A stretch of DNA of 64,000 nucleotides from Halomonas sp. ALS9 (GTDB lineage Bacteria; Pseudomonadota; Gammaproteobacteria; Pseudomonadales; Halomonadaceae): contig NZ_LXRG01000011.1 in the NCBI RefSeq assembly GCF_001651035.1, positions 1-64,000 on the forward strand, read 5' to 3'. Under the pieces are notes generated by a model. That model searched no databases and was not told where the DNA came from. It saw only the letters and a program-made list of their open reading frames with translations. The position numbers and the translations under genes are program-made. Shown one piece after another: positions 52,599 through 64,000 of the stretch (position 1 is the stretch's first letter; every line of letters starts with the position of its first letter).

Positions 52599-53795
52599 TT
52601 ATTCACCTGTTACCGGTTGGATGGCGGGCACTGCCTCGGGGGCTGGTGATGGAGAGATTGAAAATGATTCAATGCCCAATTCATTGACCAGTGTTTCACC
52701 GAAATAGTTAACAAATTCAGGGCTTGCAATGCTGCGCCACTGCTCACCGTCGCGCACCAACAGGAGTACCTTGAGATTGTTCTCGAGGGCCATCTGTATA
52801 GCGTCCGGTTCGCCCACCACCAGTAGCGCTGTCGCCCAGGCATCCGCCCAAGCATTGGATGGATGGAACACCGACACTGAGGCAAGCTGGTGGGTGACTG
52901 GCCGCCCCGAACGTGGATCAATGGTGTGAGAGAAGCGCTGGCCGTCGACTTCAAAATAGTTGCGGTAATCGCCGGAGGTAGCCACCGACATACTCTCTAG
53001 CGGAATGATATGCTGGGCTCGCTGCTCACCATCCTCGGGTACCTCAATGCCAATTCGCCACGGTGTCTGTTCCTCTTCATCACGCACTCCACGAGCAATT
53101 AGGTCACCGCCTAAATTCACCAAGTAGTGCTCTATGCCCTGCTGATTAAGGTAAGCGGCCACCCTATCAGTGGCATGGCCTTTCGCGACGCCAGACAGGT
53201 CGACAAACACATCGCGGATACGTCGTGCCTGCATATTTTGCGTATCGACCTCCACCGCATCAAAGCCTACCTCAGCAAGCTGCTCGGCCAGAACATCATC
53301 GGCGGGCACCTCTTCAGGCCTTGCACCAGGGCCAAAACTCCATAAATTAACCAGGTCGCCCACGGTAATATCAAAGGCACCGTGACTGGCTTCAGCCACT
53401 GACTGGCTGATCGCCAACACTTCAATAAGTTCATTGGAGAGCGGCTGCCACTCCCCTAACGGGGCTTCATTAAACGCGATCAGCTCTGAATCATCCCGGT
53501 AGGTGGACATCGCCTGATCAACGCTCTCCAGTTCTGCTTTAAAACCCGCTTCCAGCTCAAGGGACTCGCCTTGTGTAAGCGGATCCATAATGGTCACCTG
53601 ATAGAAGGTGCCAAAAATATTACCCTCAAAGCGTACCGGAGGTTCCAGCGGACGATCACTCTCTGAGCAGCCAGCCATGGCTATCACTAAGCCTAGTAAA
53701 ACGCCCATCACGGACAATCCACGTCGCCACCTTGTACTGCGTTCAACAGCCAGACTCTGTTCGCCACCCAGTTTCTGTTTCATTTTTTTCATCAT
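52599..53795 (-). CDS. apbE: FAD:protein FMN transferase ApbE (lipoprotein)
   Basis: This enzyme attaches FMN covalently to Thr/Ser of target flavoproteins such as Nqr and Rnf subunits. The 398 residues have a lipoprotein signal with lipobox IAMAGC (near residue 43), so it is held at the periplasmic face. Family motifs are MSTYRDDSELIAFN, VDLSGVAKGHATDRVA and HTIDPRSGRPV. Target genes are not in the window. It lies just upstream of glmU, an unusual pairing for a cell-wall gene. Confidence 0.93.
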   Translation of the reverse strand: MMKKMKQKLGGEQSLAVERSTRWRRGLSVMGVLLGLVIAMAGCSESDRPLEPPVRFEGNIFGTFYQVTIMDPLTQGESLELEAGFKAELESVDQAMSTYRDDSELIAFNEAPLGEWQPLSNELIEVLAISQSVAEASHGAFDITVGDLVNLWSFGPGARPEEVPADDVLAEQLAEVGFDAVEVDTQNMQARRIRDVFVDLSGVAKGHATDRVAAYLNQQGIEHYLVNLGGDLIARGVRDEEEQTPWRIGIEVPEDGEQRAQHIIPLESMSVATSGDYRNYFEVDGQRFSHTIDPRSGRPVTHQLASVSVFHPSNAWADAWATALLVVGEPDAIQMALENNLKVLLLVRDGEQWRSIASPEFVNYFGETLVNELGIESFSISPSPAPEAVPAIQPVTGE

Positions 53796-53832
53796 TGCCT
53801 TACCTAAACTTAAAGCCCTAAAAGTGAAGTGC

Positions 53833-54633
53833 TTAAAAATGAAAGAACCACAGCAACCAGGCGCCGAACAGCACGCGGTAAATCACAAAGGGCTGCATTC
53901 CCAATTTTTTTATAATCACCAGAAAGTAGTGGATACACAAATACGCGCTTACCCCTGAAAGCAGAGTACCCACTAGCATCGCGGCCCAGTCGACCGACTG
54001 CGACGCATTAACAAGGCCTATGGCTTCCAGTCCACCGGCTAACACAATCACTGGAATCGATAGCAAGAAAGAGAAGCGCGCAGCCCCTTCTCGACTCATC
54101 CCGACCATGAGCGCCGCCGTAATGGTAATCCCCGAGCGCGACGTGCCGGGAATCAGCGCCAATGCTTGAGCACCACCAATAATCAGCACATCCTTTAATC
54201 GCAGTTGGTATTCGCTACGCGTTCCCCGTTTGCGCCAGTCGGCGTAGCCCAACAATAAACCGAAACCAATTAAGCTAACGCCGATAATCAATGTAGAACG
54301 CATATAGCCAGAAATAACATCGTGCAGCAGCAAGCCAACAACCCCCACGGGGATGGTCGCCAGCGTTACCCAAAAGGCGAGCCGCGCATCATCGTTGATG
54401 CCCTTCCCACCGATGGCAGCCAGGCTGCTGGTGATCATTTGCCAAATTTCGTGCCTGAAATAGAGGATAACTGCGGAGAGGCTGCCTAAATGCAGTGCCA
54501 CATCAAAGGCTAAGCCTTGATCTTGCCAATCTGTCAGAACGGGCACCAAAATCAGATGGGCAGAGCTCGAAACGGGTAAAAATTCTGAAACTCCCTGAAC
54601 AATCGCTAACACCACCACCTGGAGCCAATCCAT
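53833..54633 (-). CDS. uppP: Undecaprenyl-diphosphatase UppP (BacA)
   Basis: This membrane phosphatase recycles the undecaprenyl carrier for cell-wall synthesis. The 266 residues include the active-site segments VQGVSEFLPVSSSAHLIL (near 13-30) and LIPGTSRSGITITAALMVGMSREGAARFSFLLS, here given in overlapping parts. Seven or eight membrane helices are predicted. It is divergent from the cation diffusion facilitator and 37 nt upstream of apbE. Confidence 0.95.
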   Translation of the reverse strand: MDWLQVVVLAIVQGVSEFLPVSSSAHLILVPVLTDWQDQGLAFDVALHLGSLSAVILYFRHEIWQMITSSLAAIGGKGINDDARLAFWVTLATIPVGVVGLLLHDVISGYMRSTLIIGVSLIGFGLLLGYADWRKRGTRSEYQLRLKDVLIIGGAQALALIPGTSRSGITITAALMVGMSREGAARFSFLLSIPVIVLAGGLEAIGLVNASQSVDWAAMLVGTLLSGVSAYLCIHYFLVIIKKLGMQPFVIYRVLFGAWLLWFFHF

Positions 54634-54717
54634 AAAAACATCCTGTGTAATAGAAACAATTTGATGGTTTGCAATGGCGCTTAAGGATACACATCCGCTT
54701 ATTCGTTGTCCGCCACT

Positions 54718-54773
54718 GCTTTTACTGACACGCTTTTACTGACACACTTTTACTGACGCTATCCGCCACTGAC
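54718..54773. repeat. 14-nt repeat array between uppP and the CDF gene
   Basis: Two identical units GCTTTTACTGACAC are followed by ACTTTTACTGACGC and a degenerate fourth, all at 14-nt steps, in the divergent spacer. Confidence 0.75.
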
Positions 54774-54879
54774 TCTCAAAAAGCCGTTTCACAGTTTGAA
54801 CGCAGTGGAGGCTATAGAGGATATAAGGAGTGCGCTACAATAGGCGACTATTGAATGCGTGCGTCCCTGCAAGGTAGCC

Positions 54880-56073
54880 ATGACTCAGACCATCGAAACG
54901 CCAGTGGTTCACGACCAAGCGCGACTTAGCCAGGAAGCTAAGCGTGTCACCTACATAGGTGCGTGGTTGGATGGCCTGTTGAGCATCGTCAAAGTCACGA
55001 TCGGCTTTATGGTCGGCTCAGCGGCATTAATCGCCGATGGCATTCACTCCCTGTCTGATTTAGTCACCGACGGCTTTGTACTGGCGGCCATTCACTATGG
55101 GCGTCAAGAACCCGATAAAGACCACCACTACGGCCACGGCCGAATCGAAACGCTGACCACGCTGCTACTCGGTAGCGTGCTGATTTTCGTGGCTGGCGCG
55201 ATTGCCTGGTCGAGCCTGGATCGCCTGTTTAGCGGGGCCGACGTTAACGCTCCTGGCGCGGTGGCGATCGTTATTACCGTGATTGCACTGTTTAGCAAAG
55301 AGTGGATTTTTCGCTACACCATGCGGGTCGCCAAGCGGGTAAAGTCTAAATTACTCGAAGCCAACGCCTGGCACTCGCGCAGCGATGCGCTATCCACCGC
55401 CGTGGTTCTAGTGGCATTGGTGGGCGCCCAGTTTGGTTTGGGTTGGCTGGACGCCGTGGCCGCCATCATCGTGGGCTTATTGGTCGGCAAGGTTGGTTTG
55501 GACTTGCTGTGGGAGTCGGCGCGGGAGCTGGTGGATACTGCGCTACCGGTGGATGTACAAAATCAGATGCACGACGTTGCCTGCAGCGTGCCGGGTGTGG
55601 ATAGCGTGCACGACCTGCGCACCCGCCAGTCGGCGGGCTGGGTGATGGTCGATCTGCACGTGGTGGTGGGGCCAAAAATTACCGTCTCGGAAGCCCACGA
55701 AATCGGCAACGAAGTGAGCCGTCGCCTACGCCATGAATTCCCCGCGCTGACCGATGTGATCTTCCACGTTGACCCCGAAGACGACGCCGGTGCGGGCGAC
55801 CCCAGCCGCCTTCCCGGCCTACCGCTGCGCCCTGAAGTGGAGGCCGCCCTGGATGCGCGCTGGTATAAGCACCCGGTGTGGCGCACGCTAAACGAGCTTC
55901 AGTTGCACTACCTGGACGATAAGGTATCAGTATCGCTGATCATCGATGACGCGGTGCATCAACCGCCCCAGTGCCTCGCCAGCCAGCTAAAAGCGCTGGC
56001 TAGCGATATTGAGTGGCTCGGTCATGTAGAAGTGCTGTTTATTACCCGCGCCGCCAGCAGTTCGATGCGCTAG
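54880..56073 (+). CDS. Cation diffusion facilitator family transporter
   Basis: This 397-residue inner-membrane exporter of divalent metals (Zn/Fe/Mn class) has six membrane helices. Site A residues are in DGIHSLSDLVTD and NAWHSRSDALST. The cytosolic C-terminal domain has HDLRTRQSAGWVMVDLHV and an extra C-terminal extension of about 90 residues beyond the usual FieF length. The ATG at 54880 follows AAGGTAG; the GTG seven codons earlier is not needed. Metal specificity is not readable. Confidence 0.9.
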   Translation: MTQTIETPVVHDQARLSQEAKRVTYIGAWLDGLLSIVKVTIGFMVGSAALIADGIHSLSDLVTDGFVLAAIHYGRQEPDKDHHYGHGRIETLTTLLLGSVLIFVAGAIAWSSLDRLFSGADVNAPGAVAIVITVIALFSKEWIFRYTMRVAKRVKSKLLEANAWHSRSDALSTAVVLVALVGAQFGLGWLDAVAAIIVGLLVGKVGLDLLWESARELVDTALPVDVQNQMHDVACSVPGVDSVHDLRTRQSAGWVMVDLHVVVGPKITVSEAHEIGNEVSRRLRHEFPALTDVIFHVDPEDDAGAGDPSRLPGLPLRPEVEAALDARWYKHPVWRTLNELQLHYLDDKVSVSLIIDDAVHQPPQCLASQLKALASDIEWLGHVEVLFITRAASSSMR

Positions 56074-56101
56074 GTTCGATAAACTAGGTTTAACCGCTAG
56101 C

Positions 56102-56157
56102 TTACAATCTAAAGTTATTACAATCTAAAGTTATTACAATCTAAAGTTATTATAATC
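56102..56157. repeat. 16-nt repeat array between the CDF and mgtE stops
   Basis: Three identical units TTACAATCTAAAGTTA and a partial fourth run directly into the mgtE stop codon at 56150. Confidence 0.88.
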
Positions 56158-57532
56158 CGGACAGCATGAGTGTGGCGATACTGAAGTAAATCACTACCCC
56201 AGAAGCATCAATCAGCGTGGTCACCAACGGTGCCGACGCGGTTGCCGGGTCAACCTTAAAGCGTTCCAGCACAAACGGCAGACACATCCCCAGCAGGCTG
56301 CCGAACAGCACAATAACCACCATGCTAAAGGCGACCACCATGGCCAGCGCCTCGCCACCGCGCATGATGCCAATCGGCGTTACCGCGATGGCCATGGTAA
56401 TACCTAGTGATCCGGCGACGAGTAGCTCGCGGCCCAGTAGCTTGCCCCAATCTTTGACGCCTACATCACCGGTTGCCATACCGCGCACCATTAGCGTGGC
56501 GGCCTGGGCCCCAGCATTACCGCCACTACCGATCAACAGCGGTAAAAAGAACACCAGGGCCACCTGGGCAGCAATGGTCTCTTCAAAGTAGGCAATCCCG
56601 GCGCCTGAAAACAGGTTGGCGAAGACCAGCAGAACCAGCCAAAACACCCGCTTACGGTAGAGGCTCCAGAGTTTCACACGGCTAACGCCGTCTTCTAGCT
56701 GGCCAATCGACATCCCTTTATGGAAATCCTCGGTGGCCTCGGATTCGGCTACGTCCATGGCATCATCGTGGGTCACAATACCCACCATACGGTCATCTGC
56801 ATCGATCACCGGCAGGGCTAAAAGGTCGTACTTCGCCACTATACGCGCGACATCCTCCTGAGCTTTATCGACCCCGGTGCTGATAACATCTTTGATCATA
56901 ATGTCATCGACAATGGCACCAGGGCGCGCCACCATCAGTTGGCGCAGCGACATGGTGCCGATCAGTTGCCCATCGCTATCCAGGATATACAGTTGGTAGA
57001 CCGTTTCCGCATCCGGGGCGGTTTGACGCACCCGCATCATTGCTTGCGACACCGTCATGCCACTGGCTATGGAGACATAGTCAGAGGTCATGATGGCGCC
57101 TGCGGTGCCCTCTTCGTAGCTTGCTAACCGCTTGAGAGCTTCACGCTCGCGGTGGGCCATGCGCCTCAATAGCGCCTCTCGGCGGTCTTCACTGAGCAGA
57201 TTAAACAGGTCGGCACGTTCGTCCGAACTCATCTCTTCCAACAGCTTCAGTACCTGGCTGTCATCCAGTTGTCCGACCACCTCAAGCTGGCTCTCACCGG
57301 GCAAATAGCCCAACACGTTAGCAGCACGTTCGGCAGACAGGATATCCAACAGCAAGAGCGCCGCAGGCAGCTCTTCGTCATCTTCAATCATCTCTTCGAG
57401 CACTTCACCGATATCCGCTGAGCGGGTTTCGGCCAAACGCAAAGAGAGCACCGATTTACTCGGCACTTCCTTGGCCAGCTCGTCGAGCAGTTCGGCTTTT
57501 AATTCTTGCAGGCTTTCATCATTCAGTGCCAT
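56150..57532 (-). CDS. mgtE: Magnesium transporter MgtE
   Basis: This 460-residue Mg2+ channel has the N-terminal superhelical domain (about 1-135). Two CBS domains follow (about 140-260) with TMSLRQLMVARPG and VGIVTHDDAMDVA. Five membrane helices end with GSGGNAGAQAATLMVRG and the ASAPLVTTLIDASGVVIYF segment. Mg sensing by the cytosolic domains gates the pore. The ATG at 57532 follows AAGGGGAG; a GTG five codons upstream is weaker. Confidence 0.94.
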   Translation of the reverse strand: MALNDESLQELKAELLDELAKEVPSKSVLSLRLAETRSADIGEVLEEMIEDDEELPAALLLLDILSAERAANVLGYLPGESQLEVVGQLDDSQVLKLLEEMSSDERADLFNLLSEDRREALLRRMAHREREALKRLASYEEGTAGAIMTSDYVSIASGMTVSQAMMRVRQTAPDAETVYQLYILDSDGQLIGTMSLRQLMVARPGAIVDDIMIKDVISTGVDKAQEDVARIVAKYDLLALPVIDADDRMVGIVTHDDAMDVAESEATEDFHKGMSIGQLEDGVSRVKLWSLYRKRVFWLVLLVFANLFSGAGIAYFEETIAAQVALVFFLPLLIGSGGNAGAQAATLMVRGMATGDVGVKDWGKLLGRELLVAGSLGITMAIAVTPIGIMRGGEALAMVVAFSMVVIVLFGSLLGMCLPFVLERFKVDPATASAPLVTTLIDASGVVIYFSIATLMLSGL

Positions 57533-57568
57533 GGCTCTCCCCTTCACGCTTACATACGTCGTGCTGCC

Positions 57569-57602
57569 GACTTAATTCCATATACGGCTTAATTCCACCT
57601 AC
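57569..57602. repeat. 17-nt direct repeat upstream of mgtE
   Basis: GACTTAATTCCATATAC and GGCTTAATTCCACCTAC are adjacent copies in the mgtE leader. Confidence 0.4.
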
Positions 57603-57622
57603 TTACTAGCATACTGCCAAAC

Positions 57623-57666
57623 AAAAAAACGCCCCTTAAACCCTAATACGGGTTTAAGGGGCGTTG
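57623..57666 (-). terminator. Terminator of the atp operon
   Basis: On the minus strand AACGCCCCTTAAACCC pairs with GGGTTTAAGGGGCGTT around GTATTA and is followed by TTTTTGTTTGG. It is about 25 nt past the atpC stop. Confidence 0.93.
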
Positions 57667-57689
57667 GACACACGCCAAACGCGTGGGTA

Positions 57690-58118
57690 TTAGCCTTTAC
57701 CCGCCTTCTTACGCAGCTGCTGAATCGTTCGCAGCTGTGCAACGGCTTCGGCAAGTTCAGCGGCAGCGCGAGTATAATCGAGCTCCGATGACTTCTCATT
57801 AAAGGCTTTCAGCGCCTGCTGACGCGCTTCTTCTGCAGCGGCTTCGTTGAGGTCACTGGCACGCGATGCAGCGTCGGCGAGTATCGTCACCACATCCGGC
57901 TGGACTTCCATGAAACCGCCCGAGACAAAGAAGTTCTCTTCCTTGCCATCATCAAAAATCACGCGAACCGGACCCGGCTGAAGCTCGGTCAGCAGCGGAG
58001 CGTGACCGGGTAGAATACCCAGGTCACCCATCATCCCGGAAGCAACCACCTGCTCAACAGTACCTGAGAAAATGGATGCTTCAGCGCTGACGATATTGCA
58101 AGTAAAGCTATTCGCCAT
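57690..58118 (-). CDS. atpC: ATP synthase epsilon subunit
   Basis: This is the F1 central-stalk subunit that couples rotation and inhibits ATP hydrolysis. The 142 residues show the N-terminal beta sandwich (GILPGHAPLLTELQPG) and the C-terminal helical hairpin. It is last in the operon, 24 nt after atpD and followed by a strong terminator. Confidence 0.96.
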   Translation of the reverse strand: MANSFTCNIVSAEASIFSGTVEQVVASGMMGDLGILPGHAPLLTELQPGPVRVIFDDGKEENFFVSGGFMEVQPDVVTILADAASRASDLNEAAAEEARQQALKAFNEKSSELDYTRAAAELAEAVAQLRTIQQLRKKAGKG

Positions 58119-58142
58119 AGCGAATCCCCCTAATGGACGGGA

Positions 58143-59534
<1,392 letters not shown>

Positions 59535-59596
59535 CTAAAACCTGCAAATGAAACCTGTCTGCCGGGAACCGCTTAAAAGAGGCAGTTCCCTAGGCG

Positions 59597-60484
59597 TTAT
59601 ACGGCAGCAGCGCCGCCGACGATCTCAGAAATTTCCTGGGTGATGGCGGCCTGACGGGCCTTGTTGTAGACCATCTCCAGATCGTCGATTAGGCCGCCTG
59701 CGTTGTCAGTGGCACTTTTCATAGCGATCATTCGGGCAGCTTGTTCACAAGCGCCGTTTTCCACTACCGCCTGATACACCTGTGATTCGATGAAACGAAC
59801 CAACAGGCTATCAAGCAACGCCTTGGCATCCGGTTCATACAGGTAGTCCCAGCTTCCGGGACGGGCGTTTTCGTCGTCTTGCTCAGCGTCTGCGCCCATA
59901 TCAGGCGACAGTGGAAGAAGCTGACGAACCACTGGCTTTTGCGTCATGGTGTTCACAAACTCGTTGTGCACCACGTAGAGCCGGTCGAGACGTCCTTCAT
60001 CGTACGCTTCAAGCATGACCTTAATACTGCCAATCAACCCCTCAACGGTCGGGGCTTCCCCTAAACCACTCTTCGCCGCCACCAAATTGCCACCGTAGTT
60101 ACGGAAAAAGGTGCTGGCCTTGGCGCCCAGAGCGCAAAAATCCTGCTCTGCACCCTGCTTTTTCCACTCACTGGCCTGTTTAAGTAAGGCTTTGAAGAGG
60201 TTATGGTTCAAGCCACCGCACAAACCACGGTCCGTGGAGACCACGATGTAGCCAACACGCTTAACCTCGCTACGCTCGACCATATAGTCGTGCTTATACT
60301 CGGGGTTGGCGTCGGCAATGTGGCCGACCACATTACGGATCTGCTTAGCGTAAGGCTGACTAGCTCTCATCAGATCTTGCGCTTTACGCATTTTAGATGC
60401 AGCCACCATTTCCATGGCGCTGGTGATCTTCTGCGTATTTTTAATGCTCCCGATCTGGGTGCGTATCTCTTTTGCAGCTGCCAT
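59597..60484 (-). CDS. atpG: ATP synthase gamma subunit
   Basis: This is the F1 rotor shaft. The 295 residues exceed the E. coli 287, because of an acidic insertion near residues 195-210 ([16 protein letters not shown]). The N-terminal [20 protein letters not shown] and C-terminal [20 protein letters not shown] helices form the coiled coil. The insertion is on the globular domain and probably harmless. Confidence 0.97.
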   Translation of the reverse strand: MAAAKEIRTQIGSIKNTQKITSAMEMVAASKMRKAQDLMRASQPYAKQIRNVVGHIADANPEYKHDYMVERSEVKRVGYIVVSTDRGLCGGLNHNLFKALLKQASEWKKQGAEQDFCALGAKASTFFRNYGGNLVAAKSGLGEAPTVEGLIGSIKVMLEAYDEGRLDRLYVVHNEFVNTMTQKPVVRQLLPLSPDMGADAEQDDENARPGSWDYLYEPDAKALLDSLLVRFIESQVYQAVVENGACEQAARMIAMKSATDNAGGLIDDLEMVYNKARQAAITQEISEIVGGAAAV

Positions 60485-60549
60485 AGCGATCTACCCTTCG
60501 TTCGTGGCTCTCAGAAAGCATGCAAACCCGCCCGCAGGCGGGCCAGACA

Positions 60550-62094
<1,545 letters not shown>

Positions 62095-62110
62095 GCCATG
62101 TCCCTCAGAC

Positions 62111-62647
62111 TCAAGCGGTTAGCGCTTCGGAAAGGCGGTTCAATCGACCACGTACTGACCCGTCAATGACGGTGTCACCAGCACGCAGGATGACACCGCC
62201 GATAAGCGACTTGTCCACCTGAGTAGTAATGGAGATTTCGCGATTCAGACGTTTCTTGAGCGCGTTCGCTAGCTTGGTCTTCTGCTTACTATCTAATTTG
62301 TAAGCAGAGGTGACGTTCACTTCAACACGCTGCTCGTGTTCGGCACGTAGGTGCTCAAACTGCACAGCGATTGATGAAAGTGACATCAAACGACCTTGGT
62401 CTGCCAAAACATCTAAAAAACGCTGTAAAGCATCGTCTTTCTCGCCGGGTGTCATATCGGCCAACAGCGATACTTTTTGCGCGTTCTCAAGTTTTGGACT
62501 GCCCAGCAAACGACGAACATCGCTGTCAGCGACCGCTAAGCTTAAAAAGCCCAGCGCCTGTGACCAGCTATCAAGCGCCTCATGATCACGCGCGTATTCA
62601 AACGCTGCCTTAGCGTAAGGACGAGCGACGGTCAGTAATTCCGCCAT
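62111..62647 (-). CDS. atpH: ATP synthase delta subunit
   Basis: This subunit links the peripheral stalk to F1. The 178 residues have the N-terminal bundle [13 protein letters not shown] and the C-terminal [20 protein letters not shown] signature. It lies between atpF (11 nt) and atpA (16 nt). Confidence 0.96.
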   Translation of the reverse strand: MAELLTVARPYAKAAFEYARDHEALDSWSQALGFLSLAVADSDVRRLLGSPKLENAQKVSLLADMTPGEKDDALQRFLDVLADQGRLMSLSSIAVQFEHLRAEHEQRVEVNVTSAYKLDSKQKTKLANALKKRLNREISITTQVDKSLIGGVILRAGDTVIDGSVRGRLNRLSEALTA

Positions 62648-62658
62648 AATTCACCTCC

Positions 62659-63129
62659 TTACAGTTCAGCAGCAAGCTCATCAAGTAACTTGCGATGGGC
62701 TTGTTCGTCGACCGAAGCTTCAAGAACACGCTCGGCACCCATAACAGCGAGATAAGAGACCTGGGCGCGAAGCTCGTCTTTTGCACGGTTCACTTCTTGC
62801 TCGATCTCTGAACGTGCGCTGGCTACTAGGCGTTCGCCTTCGGCACGGGCTTGCTCGCGGGCTTCTTCAATCATCTGGGCAGAGCGCTTGTTGGCCTGCT
62901 CAAGAATTTGCGAAGCTTGCTCCTTGCTTTCACGCAGCGTCTGTTCTGCCCGCTCTTGAGCAAGCTCAAGATCGCGGTTAGCACGGCTGGCTGCATCCAA
63001 GCCATCAGCAATTTTCTTTTGACGCTCATGAAGCGCGTTGCTGATCGGAGGCCACACATACTTTATGCAAAACCAGACAAAGATCGCGAAGGCGATCGTC
63101 TGCCCGATTAGCGTCATGTTGATATTCAC
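62659..63129 (-). CDS. atpF: ATP synthase b subunit
   Basis: This is the peripheral-stalk subunit, 156 residues as in E. coli. One membrane helix (about 5-25) is followed by a long charged coiled coil. The GTG at 63129 gives the conserved start [10 protein letters not shown]; the ATG four codons later is possible but would shorten the family N-terminus. Confidence 0.95.
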   Translation of the reverse strand: MNINMTLIGQTIAFAIFVWFCIKYVWPPISNALHERQKKIADGLDAASRANRDLELAQERAEQTLRESKEQASQILEQANKRSAQMIEEAREQARAEGERLVASARSEIEQEVNRAKDELRAQVSYLAVMGAERVLEASVDEQAHRKLLDELAAEL

Positions 63130-63205
63130 AGGAATGTACCTCTGACAAGTTCGTGGCGACCGGAGTGAAACAAAACCGAGCGCTTAGCGCTCGGCTTAGC
63201 TGTCA

Positions 63206-63460
<255 letters not shown>

Positions 63461-63497
63461 TTAAGGGTTGAGGGTTAATGAAAACGTTATTGCTAGG

Positions 63498-64000
<503 letters not shown>

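Overview
The window is a gammaproteobacterial chromosome segment, most likely Halomonas or a close relative. Two things point there. Most proteins look most like Halomonas/Pseudomonas versions, and the gene order follows the Pseudomonas chromosome arm next to oriC: phoBR-ubiA-ubiC-rubredoxin reductase-HU, oxyR-recG, yicC/rph/crc/pyrE, rep-cytochrome c5, and the atp operon. NhaD and acidic secreted proteins fit a halophile. This taxonomic call rests on recalled gene order and protein similarity, not on a search. I saw no rRNA, tRNA or CRISPR array.

Layout. 1-2570: the edge of a probable IS, then three paralogous small secreted acidic proteins, all on the minus strand. Each has the same upstream control architecture: a 17-bp dyad, an IHF consensus site and a sigma54 -24/-12 element at nearly constant spacing. 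Two of them are followed by a conserved structured RNA element that ends in a terminator. This is the strongest candidate for an undescribed system here. 2572-8304: phoR-phoB with a Pho box, ubiA, ubiC, rubredoxin reductase, HU and an SCP2-like protein. 8318-14277: a LysR regulator and a catabolic cluster (aldehyde dehydrogenase, hydroxyacid dehydrogenase, M20 amidohydrolase, two-gene membrane transporter). 14463-25506: YccS-like protein, recG, oxyR, an epimerase-like protein, ridA, spoT-rpoZ-gmk, an extensin-like protein and a glycine-zipper lipoprotein. 25628-30458: an MFS exporter, a 3-methyladenine glycosylase, pirin, an alcohol dehydrogenase and a histidine phosphatase.

30544-35999 is accessory DNA: a YhcG-type nuclease, eroded HsdR-like/DUF3800 pieces, an XRE-ImmA/IrrE metalloprotease with an unknown partner, and a hipBA module whose hipA carries a nonsense codon. 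36052-42274 is housekeeping again (yicC, rph, crc, pyrE, trmL, rep), with a 140-bp MITE-like element inserted just upstream of pyrE. 42362-57532 holds a diheme cytochrome c, a GNAT protein, a two-component system, a CBS protein, nhaD, glmS, glmU, apbE, uppP, a cation diffusion facilitator and mgtE. 57690-64000 is the F1Fo ATP synthase operon atpBEFHAGDC, with atpB cut by the window end.

A second recurrent pattern is short tandem-repeat arrays with 12-16-nt units. Their unit sequence differs at each locus. They lie mostly between genes, often just upstream of a start codon (phoB, rubredoxin reductase, the MFS gene, the QseB-like regulator), and once inside a coding region (GNAT).
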